Positions 33,247-46,830 of a stretch of 64,000 nucleotides of DNA are shown piece by piece (the stretch's first letter is position 1; the number at the start of each line of letters is the position of its first letter). Made by a program: the position numbers and the translations under genes. Under the pieces are notes generated by a model. It saw only the letters and a program-made list of their open reading frames with translations. It ran no database searches and was not told the DNA's origin. The stretch is from NCBI GenBank assembly GCA_030248225.1, contig JASANE010012213.1, positions 1 through 64,000 of the forward strand. Direction: 5' to 3'. This DNA is from Trileptium ribeirensis. Taxonomy: Eukaryota; Nematoda; Enoplea; Enoplida; Thoracostomopsidae.

Positions 33247-36200
33247 CTACATCTTATAATCATTAAAATCTTTCCTTCCAGTTCCTACCAATTTTTTTTA
33301 GATTCCACATACGTAAATCGTGGGTTGTCTCAATCGCATCCCCATATCGCGTTGACACTAGCTTCAGCAAGATATTCATGCTAATATGGAGCAATACGAA
33401 ACTGACCATGTTACATATAACGTATTGCTAGGCAAAGACTTTACAGCTCGAAGCTTATTCTAAAGCTTCGTTTTCAATATTTGCAACTTATAATAACTTT
33501 TTTATAGTAGCTTCGGAAAAAGGTGACATTTAAAGCTGCGAAAACTGGGGTACAAAGTATAGTTGTATGAAGTTTCCATAGACTTGTTGGCCTAACTGTT
33601 GGATTTTACATAGTGAAATGTAAATTCTATTTGCAAAAATATGGTACTGAAATGATTACTATATAGTCGCTGGAAAATTCAGCTAAAACAGGGCTTAAAC
33701 TGTGAAAATTTGCACATTTTTTACGCAATTTGTTAACAGTGACCATTGTCTTAATACCTGTCAATACCTGGCTCCGTGTGGGGCGCTCCTGCAATGTCTC
33801 TATAGGACTCCGTCGTATTGTCCTAAAATTTGGGGTTAAATAGAATTTTGACGTATAGGGTTTTCGTTTATGTTCCATACAATGTGATATATATGTTTGA
33901 TTAACTTAGTCTTAGTCGATTGCAAGATAACAGCATTTTGCACTAAAGGTATTGACAAGTTTAAAATTTTTCTTTTCTATTGCATTGTCGTATTTCGTGC
34001 GTTCGCAAATTTACCAGCAAGCAGTACATAATTGTTTAGTTCACCATTTATTATAAAATTTTTGAAAAAATTCACTAATCATGTATCATAATTTTAAGTG
34101 AACTGAGTGTTTACTGTCCAAAAGATGAATCCTGATATACAGGTAATATTTCAGCCCCATAAATTGGTTTCAATATACTTTCCTCCCAAAACTGTCGTGT
34201 TACTCCACTGAGAAATATAAAACTCCGTGCGAAAAACCTCCTTAAATGGAACAGCCGTACATTTTCAGCTACTCTCCCCATTGTTTAAGTATCTCTTCTA
34301 CGACCCATACCTCCCACCCACATTTTCCAACTTGCGCATCAATGTTACACCTCCCACTGTTTAATGTAGAGTAAGCTAATTTTAAGCAATCAGCCTGGTT
34401 TTTTTTATTCTGTAGCATCCCTGATATTTAAAAGTCTATTGAAGAATAAGACAGTTGTTGCTGTAGCAGTCGACGGCGCCCGTTTACTGAGTTGTAGACA
34501 ATATATATTAAACTCAAAATTTAGACTGGGCTGAGTCAGTGCATGGGTGGCTTTAAACGTGGTATAATACTTTTATTATTTTTATATAATAATTTCGGCT
34601 TTCAAATTATATTCATGAAGCTAGACATAATATTTGATGTTGTTTTTGTGTCAGCGATCTCGTAGTTAGCTTGGTGAAATAAAAAAAATCATATTATTAG
34701 GTATATGCTAAGTAAACGCCGTATAGTTATTGATATAAAGTGGATTTACTTTTCGTATTATCCTACAGCTAAAATTTCTGCTGCTTTTGTATCGAAAATC
34801 CGCGGAATTGTGCACGACAATTAATAGTATGAATATGCTTTAATTTTACTGAGAGACATTATTATTTTAACCAACGATGAGTCTCAATGTATCACAGTTA
34901 TCGTAGTTGGGTTGTTTTATCACCCCACACCCTGTGGTCAAAATCAGGGTAAATTATATCATATTGATTACAGATGGGAAGCATAGAATTTATAAGTTTT
35001 TTTACTTTGTGTGTTTTAGGATTAAGAAGATTTGCAGTGGCATCGCTTTTTTTGAATTGTCTATAAATGATACATTTTTATTCTTGCATTTCGGGTCTTT
35101 CCTAGAACCCCAGCCATAAATTTTTTAAGATAAACTGGGAAGTTTGGTACCCTTCGACTCAGCTCGATAAGCTGAGACAGGAAATATCCATTTTGTCTAG
35201 TTTTATTCCAATTTTTTTTTCGTTATTTTTTTAATTGCCCATGGCACACAAAATTTTTGAAAACATTTTTTTGTCAAATGTATATAGCATTTTATATACC
35301 ATTCGCACTGTGATAACGAGTTGAGTCAAATGATTGCGCAAAGCGATCCCATTAAACTTCAAGATTATTTGCTAAATTTTAGACACTATAAACTAACTTT
35401 AACACCAGGGGCGCACGGAAATTGGTACGGCTTCCCCCCCTTTTTCCACGAAGACACAGCCGCCAAAAGGTGTATTCTTCAATTTCCTCTCCTGCCTCCT
35501 AACTTCTGAATAGCGCGCTGCGTCCCTGCCAAACCCTAATGATATAGAGCAAATTACAATCTTTATATATGTATATATATTGTTGTAGTACATAGTCAAG
35601 CGATCTAGCGTTTTATTGACAAAGAAGCTATAGCAATATTGCCACCGCATAACCACAGTTCCGACTTCGGAAAAAATTTTACTTTTTACAAATTTTCCAT
35701 GTAAGATTTGTCTAAAATACTATTTCAAACATACCTTTTTCTGTATATTGAGTATGGAAACTATTTGGTCTATTCTTAATGGTTGCTTTGCTCTGCAATT
35801 GAAATTGATGTTCAAAATTCGAATTGTGTTTTATATTCTAGATGGCTTAATAGATTGCTTACGCTGTTTGCATCCATACCGGCTGGATTTAATTCCTTAA
35901 CACCGATTCGAGTTTGCCAAGCATTGCACGATATACATATATATTTAGACATTAAAGGGTTTATGCTAGGTATAGGTGGAAACTACTAGCAGAATATGTA
36001 GATCTTATCTGTGCTATACATTGAATGGTTTTATATTGACACAATATCATCTCCGAAACCAGTATGACCGCACTCTGAGGTTGTTTGTAACCCGCCGCAA
36101 GTTTGGTAGCAGTCGGTTTGATATTGCAAAGTTTGAATTTTGGCTAATGATAGATAAAACAGCCCGGACAGGACAGAAAAACTTTCCTAATTGGGGGCAG

Positions 36201-36690
36201 GGGGAAAAATGTATATAAAATTTCTAACTTAGAATTTGATTAATTCGACACGTTAAATTATTTTATGAAACGATGCTTATGTTTCTGACAAACAAGAGCA
36301 ACAAAACATTTTTTATTATTTCATTTCTATATTAAGCAACGTAGCATATATGATGTCTTGCGTCTTTAGAGTATCTAAAGTAAAACCTCCTACACCCAAC
36401 TGTATCTTTTACATTTAGTTGGCAGACCACGTTGTAACCTAATAATTGACTGTTGTCAGACAACTTCGTAGCTGGAGGGGACCATTATTTCGGGCTGTTG
36501 TTTACCTTCAGACATGACAATTTGTCCAATATTTAGTGATAAACAAAGCTTTAAATGTTTGCGCAGGACGTGAGATGACGATTTAGTGTATTGGAGCAGC
36601 TGTAGCGATTCATGTATGTGTAGTACTAACTTTAACCAGAATCAGGCAAAGCTGCCATTTGAATGCTATCTCTGTGTTTATATATCATAT
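33247..36690. other. Intergenic beyond the truncated pol
   Basis: I looked for gag on the minus strand and found none. The frame at 33627-33878 has no domain. A GC-richer patch with a C-run lies at 35400-35540. Otherwise AT-rich. Confidence 0.45.
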
Positions 36691-36710
36691 ATTTCTCTTA
36701 TGTTTATCAT

Positions 36711-36890
36711 AGGTGGCCACTGAGAGTGAGAGTAGACTGATCTTACTACTTAAGAGCCGGACCCATCTTAAGCCATATTTAGCTCTTTGAGGCCGAACAT
36801 ATCCTGTCAACGTGCTTTTGGGAATGTTGACAAGAAATGGAGAAAAATTGTAAAAAAAATGCCACAAATTAGCAAAAAAAAAATTTGTGA
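36711..36890. repeat. Interspersed repeat, copy 2
   Basis: It matches 18790-18940 in order: GGTGG, CTTAAGAGCCGGACC, AAGCCATATTTAGCTCTTTGA, and an A-rich end with ATTAGCAAAAAAAA. Both copies have the same orientation. Confidence 0.55.
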
Positions 36891-39800
36891 AGCATTCTAA
36901 CAAAACTGTGAAATGTTTTATTTTACCGACTCATACAGGTTGGAATGGCAGATTGCTTGCGCAGAGAATAATGTCGCTTAGTATTATATATTGTATATAC
37001 AAATCAAGTCACGAAACTATAAATTTCAGTTTAATCTCGACAAATTTTTGCCCAATGCTAATCCCAAGTTTTTCGTCCCTACTGTTACACTGGGCGCATA
37101 TTAACAAGATCCGATATTCAAACCGGAGCTTAAATACTGTGTTTTCAACACATCATCCTCTGGAAAATTTCCTCGCAAATTCCGCTGTGTTGATTTTAGT
37201 AGACTTCAGAATGCTATAATAGTATAATGAAATACATTCAGTATGCAAAAAGTAAAAAAAAATTGCAACCATACAGAACAACCGAAGTTATTGTAGTGAT
37301 CAGAGAATAAAACCTATGAAAAGCCTGGGATCGGGAATTGGAATGTCATCCTCAAGAATTCGAGATATTACTTTATCCAGTAGCTATTATATATTTTCAG
37401 CAGGGCGTATTTATAGGCAAACAAGTTGCATCCAAAGATTAGTTTTTTAATTACATTCCTTGTGTCTGCCGTACACCACATGGCTTAGTTTTCTGCTTTC
37501 ATGCATGGGTCTAGTTCCTTTCGATTAAGAAGAATTATGGCACAATCGTTAAGAGTTCAATTATTTATTCTTTCTAATATTCATAGTGAAGTGCGACAGA
37601 TTATTTATACAATGATATTAAGCAACTTGCACACATGATCATATACATGGCGAGATTAAATCTGTAGTGACGAAGCTTAATATAAACCGTATGCGCTCAC
37701 ACAGCATATGTTCAAGAAAATTAAACAGCTTTTGGGATTTTTGCTATGGTGAACATGTGTATAATAATGACCAAAAATTTCCATACTTTTACAAATTTTT
37801 TTTTCAATTAAGCGGGCTGACGTCATCTCAAATATTGGCGTAATGTAGACATTCTGCTAATGCATGGCTTAACTTGACCTAAATTTTATAGCCAAACTTT
37901 CACAAAAAAGGTCATGTTAATTGAGTAAACCAATGCTGCTGTATAAAGGCTCACTGGTCGGCCATGCTATGTAGGTTTTCCAAAAAAAACAAATGGTATG
38001 TTACTCATATCGCACCATAGCCTTAATTTCGTCATTATTAACGAGACAGAGCATATTAGATATGTTATAGCTCGACAGGAGCGTCTATAAGGTGGCTATT
38101 TCTGTCAATATTTTCTAATTTTTCGGGCGCGAAAAAGTTTTCTTAGTTATCTACTATTCCAGATTCCACTCTACTTGAACAAAAATAACTGAAGTAAAAG
38201 TGTGAAGTTTAGCGTTCCAATAGGCGTTTTAGTTTCATAATACGAGCCTATAAAGATAACTAATTAGCGCTAAGGACCATGCTGTCCAGACACGCCTGCA
38301 AAAAAAAGTTTCAGCAGGTCCGCTCGTCAATCACCATAGTTTAGATGTTATTGGATTCGCTAGATGCGTTCATCAACAGGGAAATCCACATACTTAAAGT
38401 ATGTAAATTAAACAATTTATCTAATAGATAAGACACTATAAAGGAAGTTAAGATATAAAAGTAGTGGGACCAGCTTTTATAAATTTTATTTGGGCGTCAA
38501 TTATCAATCCATGAGACATAAGCATTTATAAAATAACCATGGATATCAGAGATAAGCTGCAAATTAAAAGCCTAGAAGGGGCAAACCCGCTCGTTACAAT
38601 ACATTCATTAACTAGCTTCATGTTTTGAACTGTATTGCGAAAACCATTCGTGAATGATCAAACGTTTATAAGCCTGAATTATAACTGTTAAAAGACACAG
38701 AAATGTTTTTCCATAAAATATGTGATGTTTACTGGTGTGTGTGTACGGTCGATGTAGGGTTTTTAATTTCGGCTTTTTGTTGAAATGCGTGCGCTCGTGG
38801 GAACCCCTACTACCTAAAGCACCGCATGCCTGATTTTCTTTAATAAATTTGTCACTATGAGTTTAGCGGTCACTCATGCAGTGGAAAAATAAAATGAACT
38901 TCCAAATTAGAATGCTTACTTGCGCTACATAAAGCATGCTTCCCCACTTTAGAGGAGGAGTTGTCCAGGTATTTCGACCTCTCTTAGTTCATGTATTTTT
39001 GATAATTTGCAGCTTTGGGCAACTCGTGCTCCCATGTCCATTAAGTATTTTTGACTCAAAATATAGTAGTTTCTTAAGGCCAACATTTTCTTAGGGTCAA
39101 ACATTCGGTATGCCAAGTTGAAAAGCGTTACTTGCTCGACACTGTATACCTAACTGAGCAAATATTGGAGGATCCATAACTAACCTCTTACAGTTTAAAC
39201 TTGCTCGGATTGATCAGAATTTGACAAAAAAATACCCTAGCATAAATCCTACCTTAATGTTGTCATACCAAACTCTCTAGGAATAAAAAGATGACAGACT
39301 TTTTAGGGTAAATTATACTGTGACTTTGCCAGCCAACCAGGATGTTGTGTTTTACACTAAAAAGAATAGAAATAAATAAAAATTTTTCAATTTGCGGCAT
39401 ACTTTTTGTTTCAGAAATAGCCCATAATACGGATACTATTGATTCATCGAAATTAATCAGGTTGGTATTTTCTCACAGGAATCATGCTAACAATAGATAT
39501 TTACATATGCAAGCTATACTTATCGTCGCATCCGTCACAGCTCTTCAATCGCTATTTCTTGACATGAACCCGATAACTATGCATTAGGCTTAATATTTAA
39601 AAGCTCAATCAATAAAAAATGTTTTGCCAGATATGTATCACATGCGTACAAACGGAAAACTGGCGTTCATTTGTATAGTATAGAAATGGTTCCGCACATT
39701 GGCGACTTAAAATCTATTATAGTGCATTTTAGACCCGTGGCTCCTGCTATGTTTTCCATCGCAGCTGTCAAAGAATATTAAACTTTTCAAGAGTGTTTCG

Positions 39801-42800
39801 TATAATGCAAACGTTATTATTTTCATCGCGTCCAACGTATACAAAACTTACAGGTTGTTTTGGGTATATAAGAGGTAGTAAAATATTAGCAATTTTATTT
39901 GGAAACGACCAATTTTACCCTTGACAGTAAAATATACGCGTTTACAGGGGCTGGATAACCACGTAGGCTCAATTTTACAAGTAGGAAGCTTATATTTCGC
40001 TAATTATTTTCAGCAAATTTTTTTTTGTGTAACGGCATTGTAAGGAATTACGAAGGGAGTTATGATTATAACCGAGGGATTATAAAGTTAGGTGCCTAGC
40101 TTATTCTATTTTCCTTTAATACGTTCTTTTTGCGAAATTTCATAAATTCGAATAATGGGAGGCGCATGAACATACAAGAATTTTTTTAGCACAGGCGATC
40201 TCTTCTTATGGAAACTTCTTTTTGCTTCGCTTGTCTCGTTTCAATTAAGTTTATGGCTCCTTCACCTTAAACATCATGCATTACTGTCAGCTATGATGTT
40301 TTTTCCAGGGTTTGTTATACTATAGCCCTATCGGGTAGCAGCTTCCAAAAAAACACCGACTGTCCAAATATAACTTATATATAAACTAGAATTTGTTCTT
40401 CTTTTGTTACAACTTCGCGGTTGAATTTCTGGACCAGCGACGACACTTCTGGACTTCTTTTGTCGCAAACGCATAGTGACTCCGTCTGTGGATGACTTGG
40501 TTAGTTTGTTTATTTTTGTTTGTTATGATCTGCTTTGGATAGATGGTGACCACACATAGTTCGAACTCTGGTTTACTGAGTTTTTTTTATTTTCGCCAAA
40601 ATTGTTATCTTAAGTTCCTTTGAATTGTTGATGCAGGAATAACTCAGTGAAAATTGCCGGGTTTAAATTTTGTTCCAGAAAACACAAAGCCATTTAGGAA
40701 CGGTTGTTCTGTTCAAAATATAGTGAACACTGCTTTTATGAATGCTTGGGTTTATACTAATAGTGATGCAACGACGGCAACATAATTTGCACTCCTGGCC
40801 AGACTACGTCCTCAGTTGATTTCCATGAGAGATACACTCCTAAATGATTGGTTAGTAGGAACAGAATGTATAACTAATGGATTCCATCTTATTGTTTTGA
40901 AATTAGAGAAAACGGCTGGCAGATTTGCACCACTTTGCTTGGTGCAGGTAAAATTACATCCTCATTCATATGAGAAAAACGTTCACTTGCGACTGCGTAG
41001 ACAACGCGTCGGTATGTGTGCAAATGTTCATGCAAAACTAGCCCTCCGATTTAACTATTACCTAGCTAATATGTAGAAAATACTCTAAACAATCACTGGT
41101 GTTTGCAAGTGATTTTTATGGAATCAACTGTGGAGACAAATTATTTTTGGAGCAGTCTTGTTTCGACACGCGTATACTGGTTCACCGCATGTCTAAGCAC
41201 TCGCCAACCGAAGTCGGGTTTGACCTGTTGGTGTTTGCATACATTGATTAATGGTATTAATTGTGCCTAATCTACATACGGATAAATGTAATTGCATTTT
41301 TCCTACTAAAACGGGAAATAGTCAGGCTGCGCCATGAATGTAACTAATTCGTTGATGATTTGGGACATGGAAATTTGGTAGTATTTTGTTTGATGATATT
41401 ACTTAGTTTGATAGTGGTGCGATACGTAGTGATGTACAATACAGGTGTTGATTTCATCTGTGTCCAGACTACTAAGCCAGGAACTCCTAAGTCGCTTTCG
41501 TTAACAAGATAATTGCCTCTGCTATCAACGATATAAGTTTCAACATCGAATGGTTTGTATCTGTTGAAATAATATTCTTCACCTTAACTAGTGTTTCGGC
41601 TGCCCATGCTTTGAAAGACTAACATCACAAAAAAAAGGTCATTGAGTCTAACACTTCTAGCAGATATCTAGCCTCGAATATTCAGCGTACATATTTTCTC
41701 ATATTTTCGTTGAGCCAAATGTATTTTACATAGACGATCTTTTACCCTGAGCGTTGATTTTAGGCATAAAGGTTAGTTGGTGTGTAATATAGTTTGTTTC
41801 GGAATATGCATCTCTACATTACATAGTTAATAGGAAAAGTGATGAACAGCGTTACATTTCGGTTTCGGGTTGCTATTAAGTCTTGACAATAATTATATAC
41901 TAGACAAATTGATTAGATGGTTGCACATCAGTGAGCTATCACTGAGCTGCTGATAAGTTAATGTGTCATCTCAATCTAGATAGTGGCCATTAGTATACTA
42001 ATATTAACTGTAGTTTTACAATTATCCAAATTTAAAGTTACTGATTAAAACAATCCATTTACTTATGTAAATTTATTCCAGGTAGACTATGTGAATGTTG
42101 TTTTTGAGTTATATTGTAGATTATTGTCTTTCCTCGAACAAATTCGGCATAAAAGTGGTCTGGTCTTTATCAAAACGCGGATTTTTCTCGACCTTAGCAT
42201 AAGACGCTGTGTTCTTTGCCAGATTATCACACGGTTGGTCAAAGATCTTGTTTTTGTCTTCGGCTGGTATTGTATAAATTATCGTGTGGATCCAGTGATC
42301 GAACGGTCGCGTTTTTCATCTACTGGCGTGAATAGTAAGCAGTCGCTTTAGTTTGTGTGTTTTTCTAGCAGCTTAACCTTTCGGTTTGAAAGGTTGTTGT
42401 ACCAGCAAAAAGAAAGCATATATGCTCTGCTTTATATGAAATTTACATAATATTTTGATCCATTTCACATTGATATGTGTATACGTAATAATTTTAATTA
42501 TATAATGCCTAGGTGAACTTGCTCTGGGATCGAATAGCAAATACAATCTTTGAAGATGTCTCCTATGTCTAAAAAAATCTAAGCTTAATATTTTTTTATC
42601 CTGCACTTCCTGGTATGTTTTCAGCAGAAATATTTTAGTTACAATTACAAAATAGTTAAGAAGCACGATGTTAAATTGTCAAATGTTATCCACATGCATC
42701 TACCCAGCTACCTTGCGACCACTTGAAGGTTTAGTCAAATACTAAACTATTTATAGATTTAAAGAGAATTTTAAGCACGGTGAAACCGACTGTGTTGAAA

Positions 42801-43572
42801 TCATGCTGTGTAAGACTGTACACGGTTTTCACAGAAATGCGTGCACACAGACTTGGATATCTTATGCGAAATCTGATTATAATTTTGGTATAGGTTAAGT
42901 AGAGTCCACTACCTAAAGACAGTTGACTAGATGTGTACGCCTTTGCACATAAATTCTTTTCGACATTTGTAAGCTCGGCTTGCATGTCACATCTTTCGTG
43001 TGTCACATCAAATCACATGTATAAAGAACAATTATATGCCTGTTCGTATGCCAACATATGCATGTATCCATACATGTATATATGTTTATGTTCGTGTATG
43101 TGATAGAATGTATGTATATGTATTCGTGTGTTTATCGGCATGTGTACACATGTGTATACTTTCATATTCTTTGCCAATTTTTAAACAGATTTGAAATATT
43201 TTTTTTGAAAATTTTAGAAGCAAACCTTTATTCTAAACTATCGTCAACATCAAATTTTTTTTACTTGAAAAGATGAATTTTAGCATTCAAATTTTATAGG
43301 GATTGTGAACAAATTGTGAGGATATCTGGCAGTTTTTCGGTAAAAATGAACAATTTTGCAGCACACCGTTAAAAAAATAACCAAATTCTTCGAATTAACG
43401 CTGGTGGGCAGATTTGCAAAGAATTTTTTTTGCAATAAGCGCAAATGTCGAACTGAGTGGTTGGCTTTAATAATCGCTAATTTAAAAATTCGAAAACATA
43501 GAAAAATCGCTTATTTGCGCTGGGCCTCCGAAAATAACTTGAGCAAAGATTCTGGCCGGCAAGACCACACAA
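36891..43572. other. Long gene-free stretch
   Basis: No domain, intact repeat or splice pattern recognised in 6.7 kb. Several short frames (39342-39587, 40816-41076, 42091-42351) lack any support. TATG/TGTA-rich microsatellite-like sequence lies at 43050-43160. Confidence 0.4.
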
Positions 43573-43633
43573 TGTTTTGAACAATTCTAAGAATAGCTCC
43601 GCACGATCTAGGTTTCCCAGACAGCTCAGTAGG

Positions 43634-43672
43634 TATAAAAGATCAAGCCAGGTACTAATCGGGGCCTCAGTC
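43634..43672 (+). promoter_or_regulatory. Core promoter: TATA box and initiator
   Basis: TATAAAAG at 43634-43641 and TCAGTC at 43667-43672, with about 35 bases between the first T of the TATA box and the initiator A, slightly more than usual. A consensus splice donor TG|GTAAGT follows at 43690-43697. Confidence 0.55.
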
Positions 43673-43755
43673 TCAAAGTGCTGATCTACTGGTAAGTGTT
43701 CACTTTATTCTTACGACCAAGCGGTCTCCTTTATAACTTAAACAATTTTGCGAGC

Positions 43756-44088
43756 GAGCACGTTGGTGCTTCTATACCGCGTTGTCGACTGAGTTGCACG
43801 TATCTGAGAGCACGCTGGTGCTTCTATGCTTGAGAGCACATTAGTGCTTCATCTGTAATTGAGTATCGAGAGCACATTAGTGCTTCAATTGCATTGTGTC
43901 TTGATAGCACATTGGTGCTTCAGTTGAGTACTTTTGAGAGCACATTAGTGCTTCTGTTCTATTCGGTTGAGAGCACATTGGTGCTCCAGTTTAAGCGCTT
44001 ATTGAGAGCACACTGGTGCTCCATTTCTGAACCTAGCCTCTGTGGAACTCAAGTCTGCAGTGTTGTTGCGAGAGCACACTAGTGCTCC
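43756..44088 (+). repeat. Nine spaced copies of a short palindromic repeat
   Basis: The consensus is GAGAGCACATTRGTGCTYC (19 bases). Copies lie at 43754, 43806, 43832, 43868, 43903, 43936, 43969, 44004 and 44070 (starts). Each has the invariant arms AGCAC and GTGCT around a four-base loop that varies (ATTA, ATTG, GTTG, GCTG, ACTG, ACTA). Spacers are unrelated and mostly 14-17 bases long. In the last three copies the end changes from CTTC to CTCC, turning an outer G-T into a G-C pair. A partial tenth copy lies near 44190. Confidence 0.9.
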
Positions 44089-44732
44089 GATATAGCGTAT
44101 ACGTGTATTCAATCTAAGGCTAGGACTTGGATCTTACGATCCCTCTTCTTAACTAAAACAATACAAATATACGTATACGACTTTGCGAGCGAAAATTTAC
44201 TGGTGCTTGTGAGTATTTAGTGTTTGTGTGTCACATATATTATATATTAATATTTCTAAGGATAGGCATTGGATCTTACGATCCCTCTTCTTATCTCAAT
44301 CAATTCATATATACTTATATAATTATTCTGTTTGTATTGTGTTGTTGTGATTGTGTATTGGTAACGTAGTAACGAGCGTTGCCTTAGGTCCTGAGTGCTA
44401 CTTCCCCGGTTAATTAAATCTATTCCCACACTATCGATTGAGATTACATTGGCTTTATAGTACATTCCTTTGCCTTTCCTTCTTCAAACATACACGCCTT
44501 AGTTAACAAGAAAGAAATAATCCTCACATCGTTACATAATAAACATCAACTCTGTGCAGTTGATAAAAAGAATATTGGTGTCAGTATTTGTGATGATAAG
44601 ATATATGTTTTACTACATGGAATATCTTCTGTCCACTTTGGGCACTGCTGAATTATTAATTCCTTGGATTGATATTTTTAATGGTTTTGGTCTGTAAAAA
44701 TATATATACCATATTGTAATAAAATATTAAAA

Positions 44733-45340
44733 TGGTGGTTTTTTCCATTATCTCCCCTAGCCCGCATTTGCCTAAAAATGTTCAAATTCTGGAAATTTTG
44801 GTATTTTTGTGATGCTCCAGCCTCCCCTGATCATTCCTACCAAAAAATCGAATTTTTAAAATTGTAATTTTTTTAGATTTTTTCGGGTCCTAATGGTTCC
44901 CTTGGGATCCCAAAAAATTTTTTCTTAAAAATTGTATTTTTACCTAATATTCGAAGCGGCTGAATATAATGGTGTTATTTTTAACTAGGTCCGGTAACCG
45001 CATTATACGTTATTGTCAGAAACTATCGGAAACTAATTGAACAGTTTTGACCATAACTTAGAATTATCGCACCTCGTTAAAAATAACCACATTCTATTCA
45101 GCTCGTCAAGAGGGTTGGAATGGTAGGTAAAATTCCAATTTTTAAGAAAAAAATTTCTGGGTTCCCAAAGGGGGACCATTGGGACCCGAAAAAATGGAAA
45201 AAATTTAAAATTTTTAACATTCAATTTTTGGTTGGAATGATCAGGAGAGGTCTCGAGGATCACAAAAATACCAAAATTTCCTGAATCCGACCATTTTTGG
45301 GCAAAGGCGGGTTGGGGGGATGATGGAAAAAACCAAAATG
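44733..45340. mobile_element. Fold-back element, about 608 bp
   Basis: Two arms of roughly 250 bases are inverted copies: GGTTTTTTCCAT near 44737 matches ATGGAAAAAACC near 45322, and the words TTCTTAAAAATTG, GGGACC-type blocks and CACAAAAATACCAAAATTTCC recur inverted. The arms have diverged noticeably. The frame at 45033-45359 is a by-product. Confidence 0.7.
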
Positions 45341-46830
45341 GTAGTGCCGCGGAACACATTTCGAGCCCTTCACCTGCACAGCAAAGGTATCCATGCTATG
45401 ATAACGATGTAAACTTAAAACTCATAATATGCGCATCAGATTTTTTCTCTTCTGAAGCAATTATTTATAACACGAAGTTTGTGTTAACCGTGATTATAAT
45501 GCGTAAGTCCTGTTTTAGGTGCGTACACATTCGTTCTTCTTTTGTCAACATCACTAATTAAATCAAGATCGCGTTCACATTTCTGCCATTCGTATCTGCA
45601 TTTTTGCGAACGCAAACGTCGGCTTTGTGATATACGAATGAAATTTTTTTACGTGAGCATTTGTCTATTTCGCATGTTTCTTCATGTTCATCAAATGACA
45701 AGCAGAAAGGGAAAGCGATGTTCGCGGACAATTTGAGTCTTACTAATATACAGCAAAAATGCCATTGGCAAATGTATCGGGTTCTACACACTCAGTAAAT
45801 TGCAATACTAAATCGCAAAATCGTCATCGCAAGCAGCGTTTAGGCGTTGCTGTGCAATAATATTCATTAAAGTCGCGATCTTTAAAATTTATAGCCAGTG
45901 TTTTATCATCATTATTTGGACATTTAGCAATCACAGTTCAGAGATTCATTCAGACTATTTGAATGGTCTATTGCCAGTCCAAGTTACAGTTTTCAGTTCA
46001 GTCCGGTTTTCCTAAAGAAGATAGAAAAAACTATAACACTGCCGGATTCGGATGAAAACAAGTAGTTTAAATAGTAAATCAATTGTCGGCTTAACAAAAA
46101 TACATCTATGTTATATTTTTAAAGTGCATCATATACAGAATTTTATACTATTTTCGTGTGCAAACTGTTTGCAGGGCTAAGATTGGAAACGGAATTACCT
46201 ACTCGGTACATCAGCAAGATAAAAAAGTTTGTTTAGTGGTTAAAATCAACTCCGCTAAATATCAAGTCACATAACTTGTTTGCTATGATGATTTGAACGA
46301 AGTGACAGACAAGCTAGCAAAGCATTTTTTAAATTGGAAGCCCATCTAGTTGCTCTAATAAAAGAGGAATTTTAACCTCCAACCATCCGCAAACTTACAA
46401 ATCAAAATTTTGCCAATTTAGCTTCTTCGGGCTATTTTCAATCTTCCGCTTATATCTGATAACTTAGAAACTGCTTTTGTTTAAAAATAAGTATTGTTAG
46501 GTAGAATTTTGAGTCTCCAGAAGCAGATTTTTTAAGCTGCTTGTTGGACTGAGGGTTATAAACTCCAGGTGTCGGAAAAAATAACAAGGTTCATGTCGGC
46601 TTTAATTATTCGAACTGTGGTGTGAAACGATCATCAGGAAGCTCATCATTTCAAAGAAGAAAAATTAGAAACAATTTCACGTTTAATAATTTTGTTTTCA
46701 AAAACCAATCTATAATGTGATGACTTGTAGTCGCAACACGGAAAACAACACATTTTGCGTAATAGAAAATTAAACCTTGTTGAACCTACGACCCCAAAAT
46801 TGTAGAAACCCGACAGTCCCCGCTAAGCAT
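45341..46830. other. Intergenic, no gene recognised
   Basis: AT-rich. Overlapping frames on both strands at 45542-45791 have no domain. Nothing else stands out. Confidence 0.4.

Larger units (their letters stand above)
43573..44430 (+). mobile_element. LTR-like promoter region with a repeat-bearing leader
   Basis: A TATA box, an initiator, a splice donor, a palindrome array and a duplicated hairpin GGATC-TTAC-GATCC (44129-44142 and 44271-44284, both followed by CTCTTCTTA) occur in order. No coding frame follows. The pattern resembles a solo LTR or the start of a non-autonomous LTR element. The limits (TGTTTTG at 43573 and TTCCCACA near 44430) are guesses, and no target duplication was found. 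Confidence 0.4.

Noticed and set aside
33627..33878. Gag of the errantivirus-like element
   Set aside because: Only 83 residues, no Gag or zinc-knuckle motif, and 380 bases away from pol with stops in between.
40555..40580. B-box-like GTTCGAAC as a tRNA gene
   Set aside because: No A box or cloverleaf at the required spacing on either strand.
43756..44088. A true CRISPR array
   Set aside because: Repeats are only 19 bases, spacers range from about 7 to 47 bases, there are no cas genes and the surroundings are eukaryotic with a TATA box.
45033..45359. Protein of 108 residues
   Set aside because: It falls within the right arm of the fold-back element.
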